Source: Bacteroidota bacterium (GTDB lineage Bacteria > Bacteroidota > Bacteroidia > B-17B0 > Aurantibacillaceae). From it: a stretch of DNA of 63,817 nucleotides. Below the pieces are notes generated by a model that worked only from the letters and a program-made list of their open reading frames with translations, was not told the DNA's origin and ran no database searches. Location of the stretch: positions 1-63,817 of the forward strand of contig JAJNBG010000024.1 of the NCBI GenBank assembly GCA_021155905.1. The letters run 5' to 3'. Below, piece by piece: positions 20,614-27,920 of this stretch. Each line of letters begins with the position of its first letter. Positions within the stretch are counted from its first letter, which is position 1. Both the position numbers and the translations under genes were made by a program.

Positions 20614-21721
20614 GGATCAGTTTTATTAATTTTTGTTTTTCTGATTGCCAGTTATTTTCGATGGCAGCGATCACCGTATTGCTCTTAAATTCAAGGTATT
20701 CTTTACTATTGAGGAACCCTTCGATTTGTTGAGCGATATGTAATGGCTCATGATTTTCAATAAATGTGCCAATGTGATACGCATTAACTAATTTTTCAAT
20801 TTCAGGAAGACGTGTTGCCAGAATGGGAATACCGGCATGCATGTAGTCGAATACTTTATTGGGCAGTGAAAAATGGTAGTTCATATTGGAATCCTTGTCA
20901 ATCGTCACACCAAGGTTAGAATTCGCCGTATACTGTTTCAGTTCCGAAGCAGGAATTTTATCAACGAATTTAACTTTATTTTGCAGTTGCAATTTTATAA
21001 CGCTTTCTTTCAATTGCTGAATGACATCTCCGCTTCCTACTATCAGTAAAAAACAGGTATCATTCAAATAGCGAAACGCCTCTACCAATTCTTCCGCTCC
21101 ACGTTGTACATTAATACCGGCACCCTGTAGAATCACTATTTTTTTTCCAATAGGTAGGTTCAGCTCCGTACGTGATTTTAAACCGACAACCTTTGTATAA
21201 TCAGGAATATTCCTCACAAAAATAAAAGGCACGTTGTATTTATTGGTAAAATAATCAGCAATACTTTGATTAACGGTAATACAATATTTCAATTTTGGAA
21301 CGATCCAGGCTTCCAGTTTTTCCCAAATCCTTTTCTTTGAAGGATTAGCCTGCAATTCCGGTACCTCACAAAAAATCTCATGACTATCATAAATTAACGG
21401 AATACCTTTTATTTTGGAGACCAGATAATTTGGCAATAAAGTATCAAGATCGTTGGCCCATAATGCATCTGCCTTTGTAAAAAGTAAAACAAAAAACAAA
21501 CGGACATTAAAAAAGAAATAAAACTGGGGACCTTGTTCGAATAGCAATTTCATTCGTTTGCAATCATAATCTCTTTTTTCCATTGGCCTGGACGTTCTTT
21601 GTTCGCGGCCAACTAATAATACTTTATAATTCAGGTCGAACAAAACCGAACAGGAACGTGCTACCCTCTGATCGGTAACCAGATCGTTAATTACAGAAAC
21701 TATTATTCTCTTTTTTTTCAC
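20600..21721 (-). CDS. Glycosyltransferase family 4 protein
   Basis: A 373-residue GT-B glycosyltransferase. The N-terminal domain has LVTDQRVARSC and LWANDLDTLLPNYLVSK; the C-terminal nucleotide-sugar domain has ILQGAGINVQRGAEELVEAF, LLIVGSGDVIQQL and NKVFDYMHAGIPILATRLPEI, the last holding the usual family acidic residue. It starts at GTG (21719-21721) and precedes an exported protein with a 14-nt overlap. It probably adds a sugar to a surface polysaccharide, glycolipid or glycoprotein; donor and acceptor are unknown. Confidence 0.85.
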   Translation of the reverse strand: MKKKRIIVSVINDLVTDQRVARSCSVLFDLNYKVLLVGREQRTSRPMEKRDYDCKRMKLLFEQGPQFYFFFNVRLFFVLLFTKADALWANDLDTLLPNYLVSKIKGIPLIYDSHEIFCEVPELQANPSKKRIWEKLEAWIVPKLKYCITVNQSIADYFTNKYNVPFIFVRNIPDYTKVVGLKSRTELNLPIGKKIVILQGAGINVQRGAEELVEAFRYLNDTCFLLIVGSGDVIQQLKESVIKLQLQNKVKFVDKIPASELKQYTANSNLGVTIDKDSNMNYHFSLPNKVFDYMHAGIPILATRLPEIEKLVNAYHIGTFIENHEPLHIAQQIEGFLNSKEYLEFKSNTVIAAIENNWQSEKQKLIKLIHEIS

Positions 21722-21873
21722 TCTGGTTTAAAATTACTGAAAGTAGATGATAAACCTAAAAAAGAATATAAAATGATATAATCAATTTCTCAAAATGATA
21801 TAAGACATTTTTTTATTTGAGAATGCATCTTTGTAATAACGATCATGATTCATTCAGGATCAAATTTTGTTTG

Positions 21874-21989
21874 ATGGGGAAATTATTATATGACAGGTTG
21901 GCGCAAATGGGCATTCAAGAACACGAGGATTTTCCAACCTTCTAATCGTGACCAACGAATCGGTAGGCGAGTTTGTAGCCCATTTATAG
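21874..21989 (+). pseudogene. Possible decayed ORF remnant in the 303-nt gap between the glycosyltransferase gene and meaB
   Basis: An ATG at 21874 opens 23 codons (MGKLLYDRLAQMGIQEHEDF...) to a TAA at 21943. The next frame continues with a protein-like stretch (LLIVTNESVGEFVAHL) to a TAG at 21987. Reading across the two frames gives one sensible peptide, as expected of a frameshifted gene fragment. No family is recognised and chance is possible. The rest of the gap, 21722-21873, shows only two copies of AAAATGATATAA and nothing else. Confidence 0.25.
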
Positions 21990-22024
21990 TAATGGCCCCA
22001 TTAAACAATTTTATTTTTTCAAAA

Positions 22025-23002
22025 TCAGATCTTTTTAAACAGATCCTGAACTGCCCGGTGCGGATTAATTAAATTTTCCTGCAGTTGTTGTTCAATTTTA
22101 AAGATCTCTTCCTTGATTTGAGGGTTTGCATAAAAACGTTCGATCAGCTCATCATTGATTGTTTGATGCAGCCATTGCTTGGTTTGATTGGCACGTTTCG
22201 TTTCAAAAAAATGGTTCAGTGTTGTATGTCGCTTATATTTATCAATCATATCATACACTTCTGCAATGCCTTTATTTTCAGTACTTGAACAGGTTAACAC
22301 TTCAGGGATCCAGTTACTTTCTGTTGGTGGAAACAGATGTAAGGCTCTGGCATATTCTGCTCTTGCCGATTTAGCTTTGTCAATGTTCGTTCCATCCGCT
22401 TTGGTGATCACCATCCCGTCTGCCATTTCCATAATGCCCCGCTTGATGCCCTGCAGTTCATCACCGGCACCTGCCAACATCAGCAACAAAAAGAAATCGG
22501 TTAATTCATGTACGGCGGTTTCACTCTGTCCTACTCCAACGGTTTCAATAAATACATAGTCATAACCTGCAGCTTCGCAAATAATAATGCTTTCTTTTGT
22601 CTTACGGGCAACACCGCCCAGGCTCCCCGAGCTCGGAGAAGGACGGATGAATGCTTTTGCGTGAATCGATAATTGTTCCATCCGGGTTTTATCCCCTAAA
22701 ATACTTCCCTTGCTCAACTGACTGCTGGGATCAACCGCCAACACGGCTAATTTATGTCCGCGTTTAATGACTTCCAAACCAAAACTCTCGATGAAAGTAC
22801 TCTTCCCTACTCCAGGCACACCGGTAATTCCTAAACGAAATGAATTTCCACTATGCTTAATCACCGCGTTGATAATCTCCTGTGCATTTTCCTGGTGTTC
22901 ATGCCTGGTCGATTCAACCAGAGTAATGGCTTTACTCACATAAGTGATGTTTGACGACAAGATACCATCTACATATTCATTGATATTAAAAGCCTTACTC
23001 AT
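22025..23002 (-). CDS. meaB: Methylmalonyl-CoA mutase-associated GTPase MeaB
   Basis: A 325-residue G3E GTPase that chaperones cobalamin-dependent methylmalonyl-CoA mutase, gating cofactor loading and repair. Visible motifs are Walker A GVPGVGKSTFIE, AVDPSSQLSKGSILGDKTRM, the region around FIETVGVGQSE (G3) and GMVITKADGTNI (base-recognition TKAD). The C-terminal dimerisation arm is present. The mutase genes are not in the window. Confidence 0.93.
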   Translation of the reverse strand: MSKAFNINEYVDGILSSNITYVSKAITLVESTRHEHQENAQEIINAVIKHSGNSFRLGITGVPGVGKSTFIESFGLEVIKRGHKLAVLAVDPSSQLSKGSILGDKTRMEQLSIHAKAFIRPSPSSGSLGGVARKTKESIIICEAAGYDYVFIETVGVGQSETAVHELTDFFLLLMLAGAGDELQGIKRGIMEMADGMVITKADGTNIDKAKSARAEYARALHLFPPTESNWIPEVLTCSSTENKGIAEVYDMIDKYKRHTTLNHFFETKRANQTKQWLHQTINDELIERFYANPQIKEEIFKIEQQLQENLINPHRAVQDLFKKI

Positions 23003-23022
23003 TCTAATAACAAAAATAGGAT

Positions 23023-23508
23023 TTAATTTTTATGAATTTTACCTTTTACATAATTCCAGATCAGGATGTGTTTCTTCGATGCAAAGAAATGATTGATCAA
23101 TTCCAGTAAAATAAAACCCAATAAAATAGACAAACCGTATTGAATCCACTCCGGTGTATCATTTACCAATACTTTCTTTCTACCGGCCAAACCGAATAAA
23201 TTTTTCGCACTCCTTCTTTCTGTTACATAATGTGTAAAAGAGTTCGTGATCAAAACACCCACCGCAAAGCCAACCAGGTTACCCAATGTTTTTTGAATCA
23301 CCACATTCGTCATGTATTTGCGGTTAAATTTTTTGAAAAAAGGAGTTGGTAGTTCTTCTATGCCCAGCCAGGTGTTCTTTATTTTAGAATAAATAACCTG
23401 GTTGTTTTTGTCTTCCTTCAACCAATTGGTGAATTCTGTCTGTTCTTCTGCATTTTCTTTCCCTTCAATATGTTTGGAGATCAGTACTAATATTTTAGGG
23501 TCGTTCAT
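23023..23508 (-). CDS. Membrane protein with FecR-like N-terminus
   Basis: A 161-residue protein. The first 45 residues (ILVLISKHIEGKENAEEQ, EFTNWLKEDKNNQ) look like the N-terminal domain of FecR-type anti-sigma factors. Instead of a FecR sensor domain the rest carries two hydrophobic segments (about 76-90 and 124-142). The product may be a truncated or repurposed anti-sigma-like membrane protein; no sigma factor gene is adjacent. It follows the VF530 gene with a 3-nt gap. Confidence 0.6.
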   Translation of the reverse strand: MNDPKILVLISKHIEGKENAEEQTEFTNWLKEDKNNQVIYSKIKNTWLGIEELPTPFFKKFNRKYMTNVVIQKTLGNLVGFAVGVLITNSFTHYVTERRSAKNLFGLAGRKKVLVNDTPEWIQYGLSILLGFILLELINHFFASKKHILIWNYVKGKIHKN

Positions 23509-23511
23509 GTT

Positions 23512-23730
23512 TTAATTATTATGTAATTCAAGATACAATTCTTCTACCTTCTTTCGGGCCCAGGGTGTCTTCCTCAAAAATTTCAAACTGGAATTAATGC
23601 TGGGGTTCTCTTTGAAACAATTGATATCGATGTGATAAGCAAGACCTTCCCAGCGATAACGTAACAACAACTCTTCCAGGATCATCTGGAGTGTTTTTCC
23701 GTGTAAGGGGTTATTTTTTTGTTCTGCCAT
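23512..23730 (-). CDS. VF530 family (DUF2132) small DNA-binding-like protein
   Basis: A 72-residue protein matching the VF530 family along its whole length: NNPLHGKTLQMILEEL at the N-terminus and SSLKFLRKTPWARKKVEELY at the C-terminus are the conserved blocks. A structure from Vibrio suggested nucleic-acid binding, but the biological role is not known. It is cotranscribed with the FecR-like membrane protein (3-nt gap). Confidence 0.88.
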   Translation of the reverse strand: MAEQKNNPLHGKTLQMILEELLLRYRWEGLAYHIDINCFKENPSINSSLKFLRKTPWARKKVEELYLELHNN

Positions 23731-23765
23731 TATCTATTTAAACTTTTTGTTGCATTTGTTCTAAA

Positions 23766-23805
23766 ATTCCCTCTTTGAAGAGGGTGCCCAACGGGCGGGA
23801 AATGT
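23766..23805. repeat. Beta arm of DUF559-linked repeat (locus A)
   Basis: A 40-nt arm with two small hairpins: CCCTCTTTGAAGAGGG and GCCCAACGGGC, ending GGGAAATGT. It lies directly after the stop codon of the broken DUF559 gene and is the inverted counterpart of the arm at 24181-24221. Confidence 0.85.
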
Positions 23806-24179
23806 CTATAAAGATCTCAATTCCTCTATTTTAACCTCCAAACAACTTATAACATCATTTATATTTTTCTTAACGTCCAAATCATTAAATCTAATAAAAT
23901 TCACTCCTAATAGTTCTAATAATTCTTGCCTTTTAACATCATTCACCTGAATTTCTGAATTTAAGTGGCTATTACATCCACTTCAATCGCTAACATCAAC
24001 TCATGACAATAGAAATCAACTATAAAATTATCTACCGGCACTTGCCTGTGAAATTCAAACCCAAGACTTTTATTTTTAATTTTTTTCCACAATAGAACTT
24101 CTGATAAAATACCCTGTTGACGCAATTGTTTTGCTAAATCTTTTAATTCCGGATTATATGGTAAAATTTTATTTTTCAT
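23806..24179 (-). pseudogene. DUF559 endonuclease-like gene disrupted by a 1-nt deletion
   Basis: From the ATG at 24177-24179 the first 68 residues match the intact paralogue at 25662-26036 at 62 positions. After AIEVD the intact gene reads GATGGTAAC, while this copy reads GATGTAATA, so one G is missing near 23976. The frame then stops early. Restoring one base recovers the rest of the protein (GNSHLNSEIQVNDVKRQELL ...) to a TAG at 23806. The break falls in the conserved nuclease core (E-V-D-G). An upstream extension to ATG 24230 would read through the repeat arm and is not credible. Confidence 0.85.
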
Positions 24180-24180
24180 A

Positions 24181-24221
24181 AACATCCTCCGTCCTGCAGA
24201 CACCTCCTTCAAAGGAGGAAT
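24181..24221. repeat. Alpha arm of DUF559-linked repeat (locus A)
   Basis: A 41-nt arm. On the minus strand it holds CCTCCTTTGAAGGAGG, GTCTGCAGGAC and then GGAGGATGTT, directly before the ATG of the DUF559 gene. Its GGAGG is well placed as a ribosome-binding site (6 nt upstream of the ATG). Confidence 0.85.
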
Positions 24222-24229
24222 AAAAAACA

Positions 24230-25039
24230 CTACTTAGTCAAACTTTCTGTTGCTTTTCTCACACTGCCATATTTTAATAATAATGCTTTAGCAGCTTCAT
24301 AATCTTCCAGCCCGGTATTTTTCATCACCATGCGCGTTCCTCTATCCACTAATTTATGATTGCTCAACTGCATGTCCACCATCTTATTGCCTTTCACCCT
24401 TCCCAACTTGATCATGACAGAGGTAGAGATCATATTCAACACCAGTTTCTGTGCTGTGCCTGATTTCATACGCGTTGAACCCGTAACGAATTCAGGTCCT
24501 ACAACCACTTCCACCGGAAATTTGGAAACTGCTGCCACCGGTGAACCACTATTACAAACAATACAACCGGTCTGGATATTATTTTTATTACAAGTCTCTA
24601 ATGCACCAATCACATAAGGAGTCGTTCCTGATGCAGCAATTCCAAGCACTACATCGTTGGAGTTAATTTTATATTCTTGTAGATCTGTCCATCCCTGGTT
24701 CACATCATCCTCGGCAAATTCAACTGCTTTCCGGATCGCGGTATCACCACCGGCAATCAGTCCTACCACAATACCTTGTTCGATGCCGTATGTTGGCGGA
24801 CATTCGCTCGCATCCAGTATTCCCAAACGGCCGCTGGTTCCTGCACCCATATAAAACAAACGGCCACCAGCCTTCATTTTTTCAACAATTACTTCCACTA
24901 ATTTTTCAATTTGAGGAATGGCTTTGGCAACTGTTACCGGCACCGATGTATCTTCTTTATTCATATTTTCCAGCAACTCATGAATACTCATGGTTTCCAG
25001 GTTATTGTAGTATGAATCCGCTTCTGTTGTTTTTTGCAT
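24230..25039 (-). CDS. murQ: N-acetylmuramic acid 6-phosphate etherase
   Basis: A 269-residue SIS-domain enzyme that cleaves the lactyl ether of MurNAc-6-phosphate to give GlcNAc-6-phosphate in peptidoglycan recycling. Family motifs include ESxxxHELLENMNKEDTSVP-like opening, GAGTSGRLGILDASECPPTYG, AGGDTAIRKAVEFAEDD, GIAASGTTPYVIGAL and EFVTGSTRMKSGTAQKLVLN. It lies 1 nt after a DUF6265-type lipoprotein gene, so the two share an operon. The repeat-bounded DUF559 element sits right at its 3-prime end. Confidence 0.95.
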   Translation of the reverse strand: MQKTTEADSYYNNLETMSIHELLENMNKEDTSVPVTVAKAIPQIEKLVEVIVEKMKAGGRLFYMGAGTSGRLGILDASECPPTYGIEQGIVVGLIAGGDTAIRKAVEFAEDDVNQGWTDLQEYKINSNDVVLGIAASGTTPYVIGALETCNKNNIQTGCIVCNSGSPVAAVSKFPVEVVVGPEFVTGSTRMKSGTAQKLVLNMISTSVMIKLGRVKGNKMVDMQLSNHKLVDRGTRMVMKNTGLEDYEAAKALLLKYGSVRKATESLTK

Positions 25040-25040
25040 G

Positions 25041-25550
25041 TTATTTTACTTTTTTCATAGGAAATTGTTCAGTCTTATCTTTTCCTTCCACCTTTCCCGA
25101 TATAGACGCAACTAAAGAATCTTCAGTAATCCGGTTGTAAGTTATTTTTGTTGGAAAATCATGTGTTGGATTTTCAAATACCAGTTGCTTGTCAGAAAAA
25201 CCAACCAGTTTAAATGAAACCGGCTCACCATGGTTCTGATCTTTCACCGATACATTATAGAACACTTCCTGATTTTTTTGTTCCAGTGTGATCGATTCAT
25301 AAAACACGGTGTCTTTTTGATTCACCACTACGGTACTCACACCTTCATACACCGAATCGTTTTTCAGCTTCCAGGTTTCAGTATACACGCCATCAACAGA
25401 TTGACTTTGCCAGGTCCCGATGAACCACTTCGCAGTATCCAGCAGATTTATATGCTTTGCAGTATTTTCAGTTACCACTTTTGTGTTTGATTGATTACAG
25501 GAGCACAGTATGCTCGCAAAACCTATCATTGTTATTTTAATTAATTTCAT
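25041..25550 (-). CDS. DUF6265-type lipoprotein
   Basis: A 169-residue lipoprotein with signal and lipobox near residue 18 (ASILCSC). The mature part has the look of the DUF6265 family: WFIGTWQSQSVDGVYTETW, a run of beta strands and FENPTHDFPTKITY. These proteins resemble small lipocalin-like barrels of unknown ligand. It directly precedes murQ (1-nt gap), which may hint at an envelope role, but this is weak. Confidence 0.75.
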   Translation of the reverse strand: MKLIKITMIGFASILCSCNQSNTKVVTENTAKHINLLDTAKWFIGTWQSQSVDGVYTETWKLKNDSVYEGVSTVVVNQKDTVFYESITLEQKNQEVFYNVSVKDQNHGEPVSFKLVGFSDKQLVFENPTHDFPTKITYNRITEDSLVASISGKVEGKDKTEQFPMKKVK

Positions 25551-25559
25551 AAGTCTATT

Positions 25560-25647
25560 ACATCCTCCGTCCTGCGGACACCTCCTTCAAAGGAGGAATT
25601 GGTTCTATTCCCTCTTTGAAGAGGGTGCCTGAAAGGCGGGAGATGTT
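25560..25647. repeat. Closely spaced alpha and beta arms of the DUF559-linked repeat
   Basis: An alpha arm (25560-25600) and a beta arm (25607-25647) face each other with only 6 nt between them, forming an imperfect inverted repeat. The beta arm is also the 3-prime boundary of the intact DUF559 gene. Each arm contains its own pair of small hairpins. Confidence 0.88.
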
Positions 25648-25661
25648 TGTTTTAAAATTCT

Positions 25662-26036
25662 CTATAAATATTTTATCTCATTAATTTTCGCTTCAAGGCA
25701 ACGAATCACATCATTCATATTTTTTTTAACCTCCAAATCATTAAATCTAATAAAATTTACACCTAAAAGTTCCAATAATTCCTGTCTTCTAACATCATTC
25801 ACTTGTACCTCTGAATTTAAATGACTGTTACCATCTACTTCAATCGCCAACATTAATTCGTGACAATAAAAATCAACGATATAATTATCTATTGGAACCT
25901 GTCTGTGAAACTCAAATCCCAAACTTTTATTTTTAATTTTCTTCCAAAACAATACCTCTGATAAATTCCCTTGTTGACGAAGCTGTTTTGCTAAGTCTTT
26001 CAATTTTGGATTATATGGTAACACTTTATTCTTCAT
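25662..26036 (-). CDS. DUF559 endonuclease domain protein (VSR/PD-(D/E)XK-like fold)
   Basis: A 124-residue single-domain protein. The restriction-endonuclease-like core is visible as FEFHRQVPIDNYIVDFYC (Asp55), AIEVDGNSH (Glu66, Asp68) and FIRFND near the C-terminus. DUF559 is grouped with Vsr mismatch endonucleases. The start ATG (26034-26036) comes immediately after the repeat arm at 26037-26077, whose GGAGG acts as a Shine-Dalgarno sequence. A broken paralogue lies at 23806-24179. It probably nicks or cuts DNA, possibly the structured repeat arms, but no target is known. Confidence 0.85.
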   Translation of the reverse strand: MKNKVLPYNPKLKDLAKQLRQQGNLSEVLFWKKIKNKSLGFEFHRQVPIDNYIVDFYCHELMLAIEVDGNSHLNSEVQVNDVRRQELLELLGVNFIRFNDLEVKKNMNDVIRCLEAKINEIKYL

Positions 26037-26077
26037 AACATCCTCCGTCCGGCGGACACCTCCTTCAAAGAGGGATT
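26037..26077. repeat. Alpha arm of DUF559-linked repeat (locus B)
   Basis: On the minus strand the arm ends GGACGGAGGATGTT and is followed at once by the ATG of the intact DUF559 gene. The GGAGG is 5 nt from the ATG. It is inverted relative to the beta arm at 25607-25647. Confidence 0.85.
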
Positions 26078-26085
26078 ATTTATTT

Positions 26086-27237
26086 TTAAGCAAACTGTTT
26101 AACATCCTTGTCGTTGATCTCTTTTCCGCAAAGAATAATTAAACGCTCGATCACGTTTCTGAATTCACGGATATTTCCTGTCCAGTCTTTTTGCTGCAAA
26201 GCTTTCAGAGCCTCTTTTGTGATTGTTTTAACCGGCATCCCATAATCCGTACAAATCAAGTTGATGAAATGCTCAGCCAGCTGAGGGATATCTTCCTTGC
26301 GATCATTTAATGATGGTACCTGGATCGGAATCACGCTTAAACGGTGAAACAGATCTTCCCTGAATTCACCTTTTTCTATTTCTTTTCGAAGATCTTTATT
26401 CGTGGCGGCAATAATTCTTACATCCACTTTAATTTCTTTATCTCCGCCTACCCTTGTAATTTTATTTTCCTGCAAGGCACGTAATACTTTAGCCTGCGCC
26501 GATAAACTCATGTCACCAATTTCATCCAGGAAAATAGTTCCCCCTTCCGCTAATTCAAACTTTCCCTTGCGGGTTGCTACCGCGCTGGTAAAAGCACCTT
26601 TCTCGTGCCCGAATAATTCACTCTCAATTAATTCACTTGGGATCGCTGCGCAATTCACTTCAATCAAAGGTGCGTTAGCCCTGCTGCTCTTATTATGAAT
26701 TTCACGCGCTACTAATTCTTTACCGCTTCCATTGCTTCCGGTGATCAACACCCGGGCATCCGTTGGAGCCACTTTTTCGATCATGTCCCTGATGTTATTC
26801 AGTGCCTTTGAATCCCCGATCATCTCGTAGGACTTCCCAATCTTCTTTTTTAGAATTTTAGTTTCCGTGACAAGAATAGTTTTATCCATCGCGTTACGGA
26901 TCGTCACTAACAATCGATTCAGATCAATTGGTTTTGCCAGGTAATCAAAAGCACCTTTCTTCACGGCGTCCACCGCTGTTTCAATATTGCCATGACCACT
27001 CATCATAATCAATGATGACTCCGTACCATGTGCCATCAGTTTTGCTAACAGTTCCGTACCATCCAATTTTGGCATTTTAATGTCACTTAAGATCACGTTG
27101 TAATTACCTTTCAAGGCCATATCCAATCCCTGCTGACCATCCTCTGCTTCATCCACCACATATTTTTCAAACTCTAAAATTTCTCTTATCGTTCTGCGGA
27201 TTGCTTTCTCGTCGTCTATGATCAATATTTTTGGCAT
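26086..27237 (-). CDS. Sigma-54-type response regulator lacking a DNA-binding domain
   Basis: A 383-residue protein with an N-terminal receiver domain (acidic pocket DDE at 8-10, phospho-acceptor Asp52 in LSDIKMPKLDG, Lys102 in AKPIDL) and an AAA+ activator domain. The latter has Walker A GSNGSGKE, GAFTSA (214-219) where GAFTGA is usual, Walker B GGTIFLDEIGDM and the arginine finger region REDLFHRLSVIP. It stops at NVIERLIILCGKEI, where most NtrC-like proteins continue with a Fis-type helix-turn-helix of about 60 residues. It may activate sigma-54 from solution or act on another target. No histidine kinase gene is nearby. Confidence 0.9.
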   Translation of the reverse strand: MPKILIIDDEKAIRRTIREILEFEKYVVDEAEDGQQGLDMALKGNYNVILSDIKMPKLDGTELLAKLMAHGTESSLIMMSGHGNIETAVDAVKKGAFDYLAKPIDLNRLLVTIRNAMDKTILVTETKILKKKIGKSYEMIGDSKALNNIRDMIEKVAPTDARVLITGSNGSGKELVAREIHNKSSRANAPLIEVNCAAIPSELIESELFGHEKGAFTSAVATRKGKFELAEGGTIFLDEIGDMSLSAQAKVLRALQENKITRVGGDKEIKVDVRIIAATNKDLRKEIEKGEFREDLFHRLSVIPIQVPSLNDRKEDIPQLAEHFINLICTDYGMPVKTITKEALKALQQKDWTGNIREFRNVIERLIILCGKEINDKDVKQFA

Positions 27238-27245
27238 AATATTTA

Positions 27246-27337
27246 GTTATAAGTGTTGAGTTATAAGATATGAGTTATAAGATATGAGTTATTGATTTAA
27301 TGAACCAACTTATCATTCATATCTCATAACTTATATC
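27246..27337. repeat. AT-rich direct and inverted repeat between the sigma-54 regulator and arfB
   Basis: Two and a half direct copies of a 14-nt unit (GAGTTATAAGATAT) are followed by a partial reverse complement (ATATCTCATAACTTATATCT). It may form a long weak hairpin after arfB. No U-tract terminator is seen. Confidence 0.5.
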
Positions 27338-27338
27338 T

Positions 27339-27755
27339 CTATATAATTTTTCTTCGCAATTGTTTAATCTCTCCTTTGATCTTTTTACTATCCAGACGTT
27401 TCGCTTTAGCGGCTTTACTTACTTTGGTAGGCTTTCTAACCTTGGCCACTTTAAAACCCGACAGGATTAATTTATAAAATTTTTCTTTGAGTAATTCCTT
27501 ATTTTTTAATTGGGTCCTGTCGGTTTGTTCCTGGAGATGAATCGTGGTTTCTTTCTCCAGTTTCTTGTTTAATTTTTTGAGCAGTAATTCTTTTTCATCC
27601 TCAGTCAATAATTCTGATTCAGAAATATTAAACCACAATTCCACTTTGGATTCAACCTTGTTCACATTCTGCCCTCCTGCCCCACCGGAACGGGCCGTTT
27701 TAAAGACACATTCTTTAATCAGCTTTCGTTCTTTTATGTCTTCAATCGTCTTCAT
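27339..27755 (-). CDS. arfB: Alternative ribosome-rescue factor / peptidyl-tRNA hydrolase ArfB
   Basis: A 138-residue release-factor-like protein with the catalytic GGQ at residues 27-29 in RSGGAGGQNVNKVESKVEL, followed by a lysine-rich C-terminal tail (KVRKPTKVSKAAKAKRLDSK) that in ArfB enters the mRNA channel of stalled ribosomes. It lacks the codon-recognition domain of RF1/RF2, as expected. It frees ribosomes on truncated mRNAs in the cytoplasm. Confidence 0.93.
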   Translation of the reverse strand: MKTIEDIKERKLIKECVFKTARSGGAGGQNVNKVESKVELWFNISESELLTEDEKELLLKKLNKKLEKETTIHLQEQTDRTQLKNKELLKEKFYKLILSGFKVAKVRKPTKVSKAAKAKRLDSKKIKGEIKQLRRKII

Positions 27756-27810
27756 TTTTTCTTAACCGCCAAGCCATTGTTTTCTTTCACCCCAGAAATA
27801 CTGAGTTTGT

Positions 27811-27918
27811 TCTCGACTTCGCTCGAACTGACACTATAACTGCCAACCGCTCCTGCTCACTTTTTTCTTGTCACTTTTGTCCCTTCAGTCCCTTTTGTCT
27901 CTTCAATCTCCTTTGTCT
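27811..27918. repeat. TCGACTTCGCTC repeat arm followed by a CTTTTGTC-rich stretch
   Basis: 27811-27834 is an arm (TCTCGACTTCGCTCGAACTG) of the family seen complete at 33411-33470. 27868-27918 is a low-complexity run of imperfect CTTTTGTCCCTTCAGTCC copies before the rlmB stop codon. Both are non-coding. Confidence 0.65.
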
Positions 27919-27920
27919 CT

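Larger units (their letters stand above)
23766..24221 (-). mobile_element. Repeat-bounded DUF559 element, locus A (inactive)
   Basis: The beta arm (23766-23805), a frameshifted DUF559 gene and the alpha arm (24181-24221) form one compact unit with no spare sequence. The arms are inverted relative to each other, like those around the intact DUF559 gene at 25607-26077. Target duplications are not obvious. Calling it mobile is an inference from its dispersed, repeated occurrence. Confidence 0.55.
25560..26077 (-). mobile_element. Repeat-bounded DUF559 element, locus B (apparently intact)
   Basis: The order is alpha arm, beta arm, DUF559 gene, alpha arm. It sits between the DUF6265 lipoprotein and the sigma-54 activator genes. 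It could be one full element next to a solo arm, or a nested insertion. The gene is intact, so this is the likely active copy in the window. Mobility is inferred from repetition, not seen directly. Confidence 0.55.

Noticed and set aside
21890..22072. Plus-strand open frame overlapping the end of meaB
   Set aside because: Low-complexity basic peptide lying partly antisense to a clear gene; a different frame pairing looks more protein-like.
24179..24230. Upstream start (24230) for the locus A DUF559 gene
   Set aside because: The added residues are a translation of the repeat arm; the intact paralogue starts at the equivalent of 24179.
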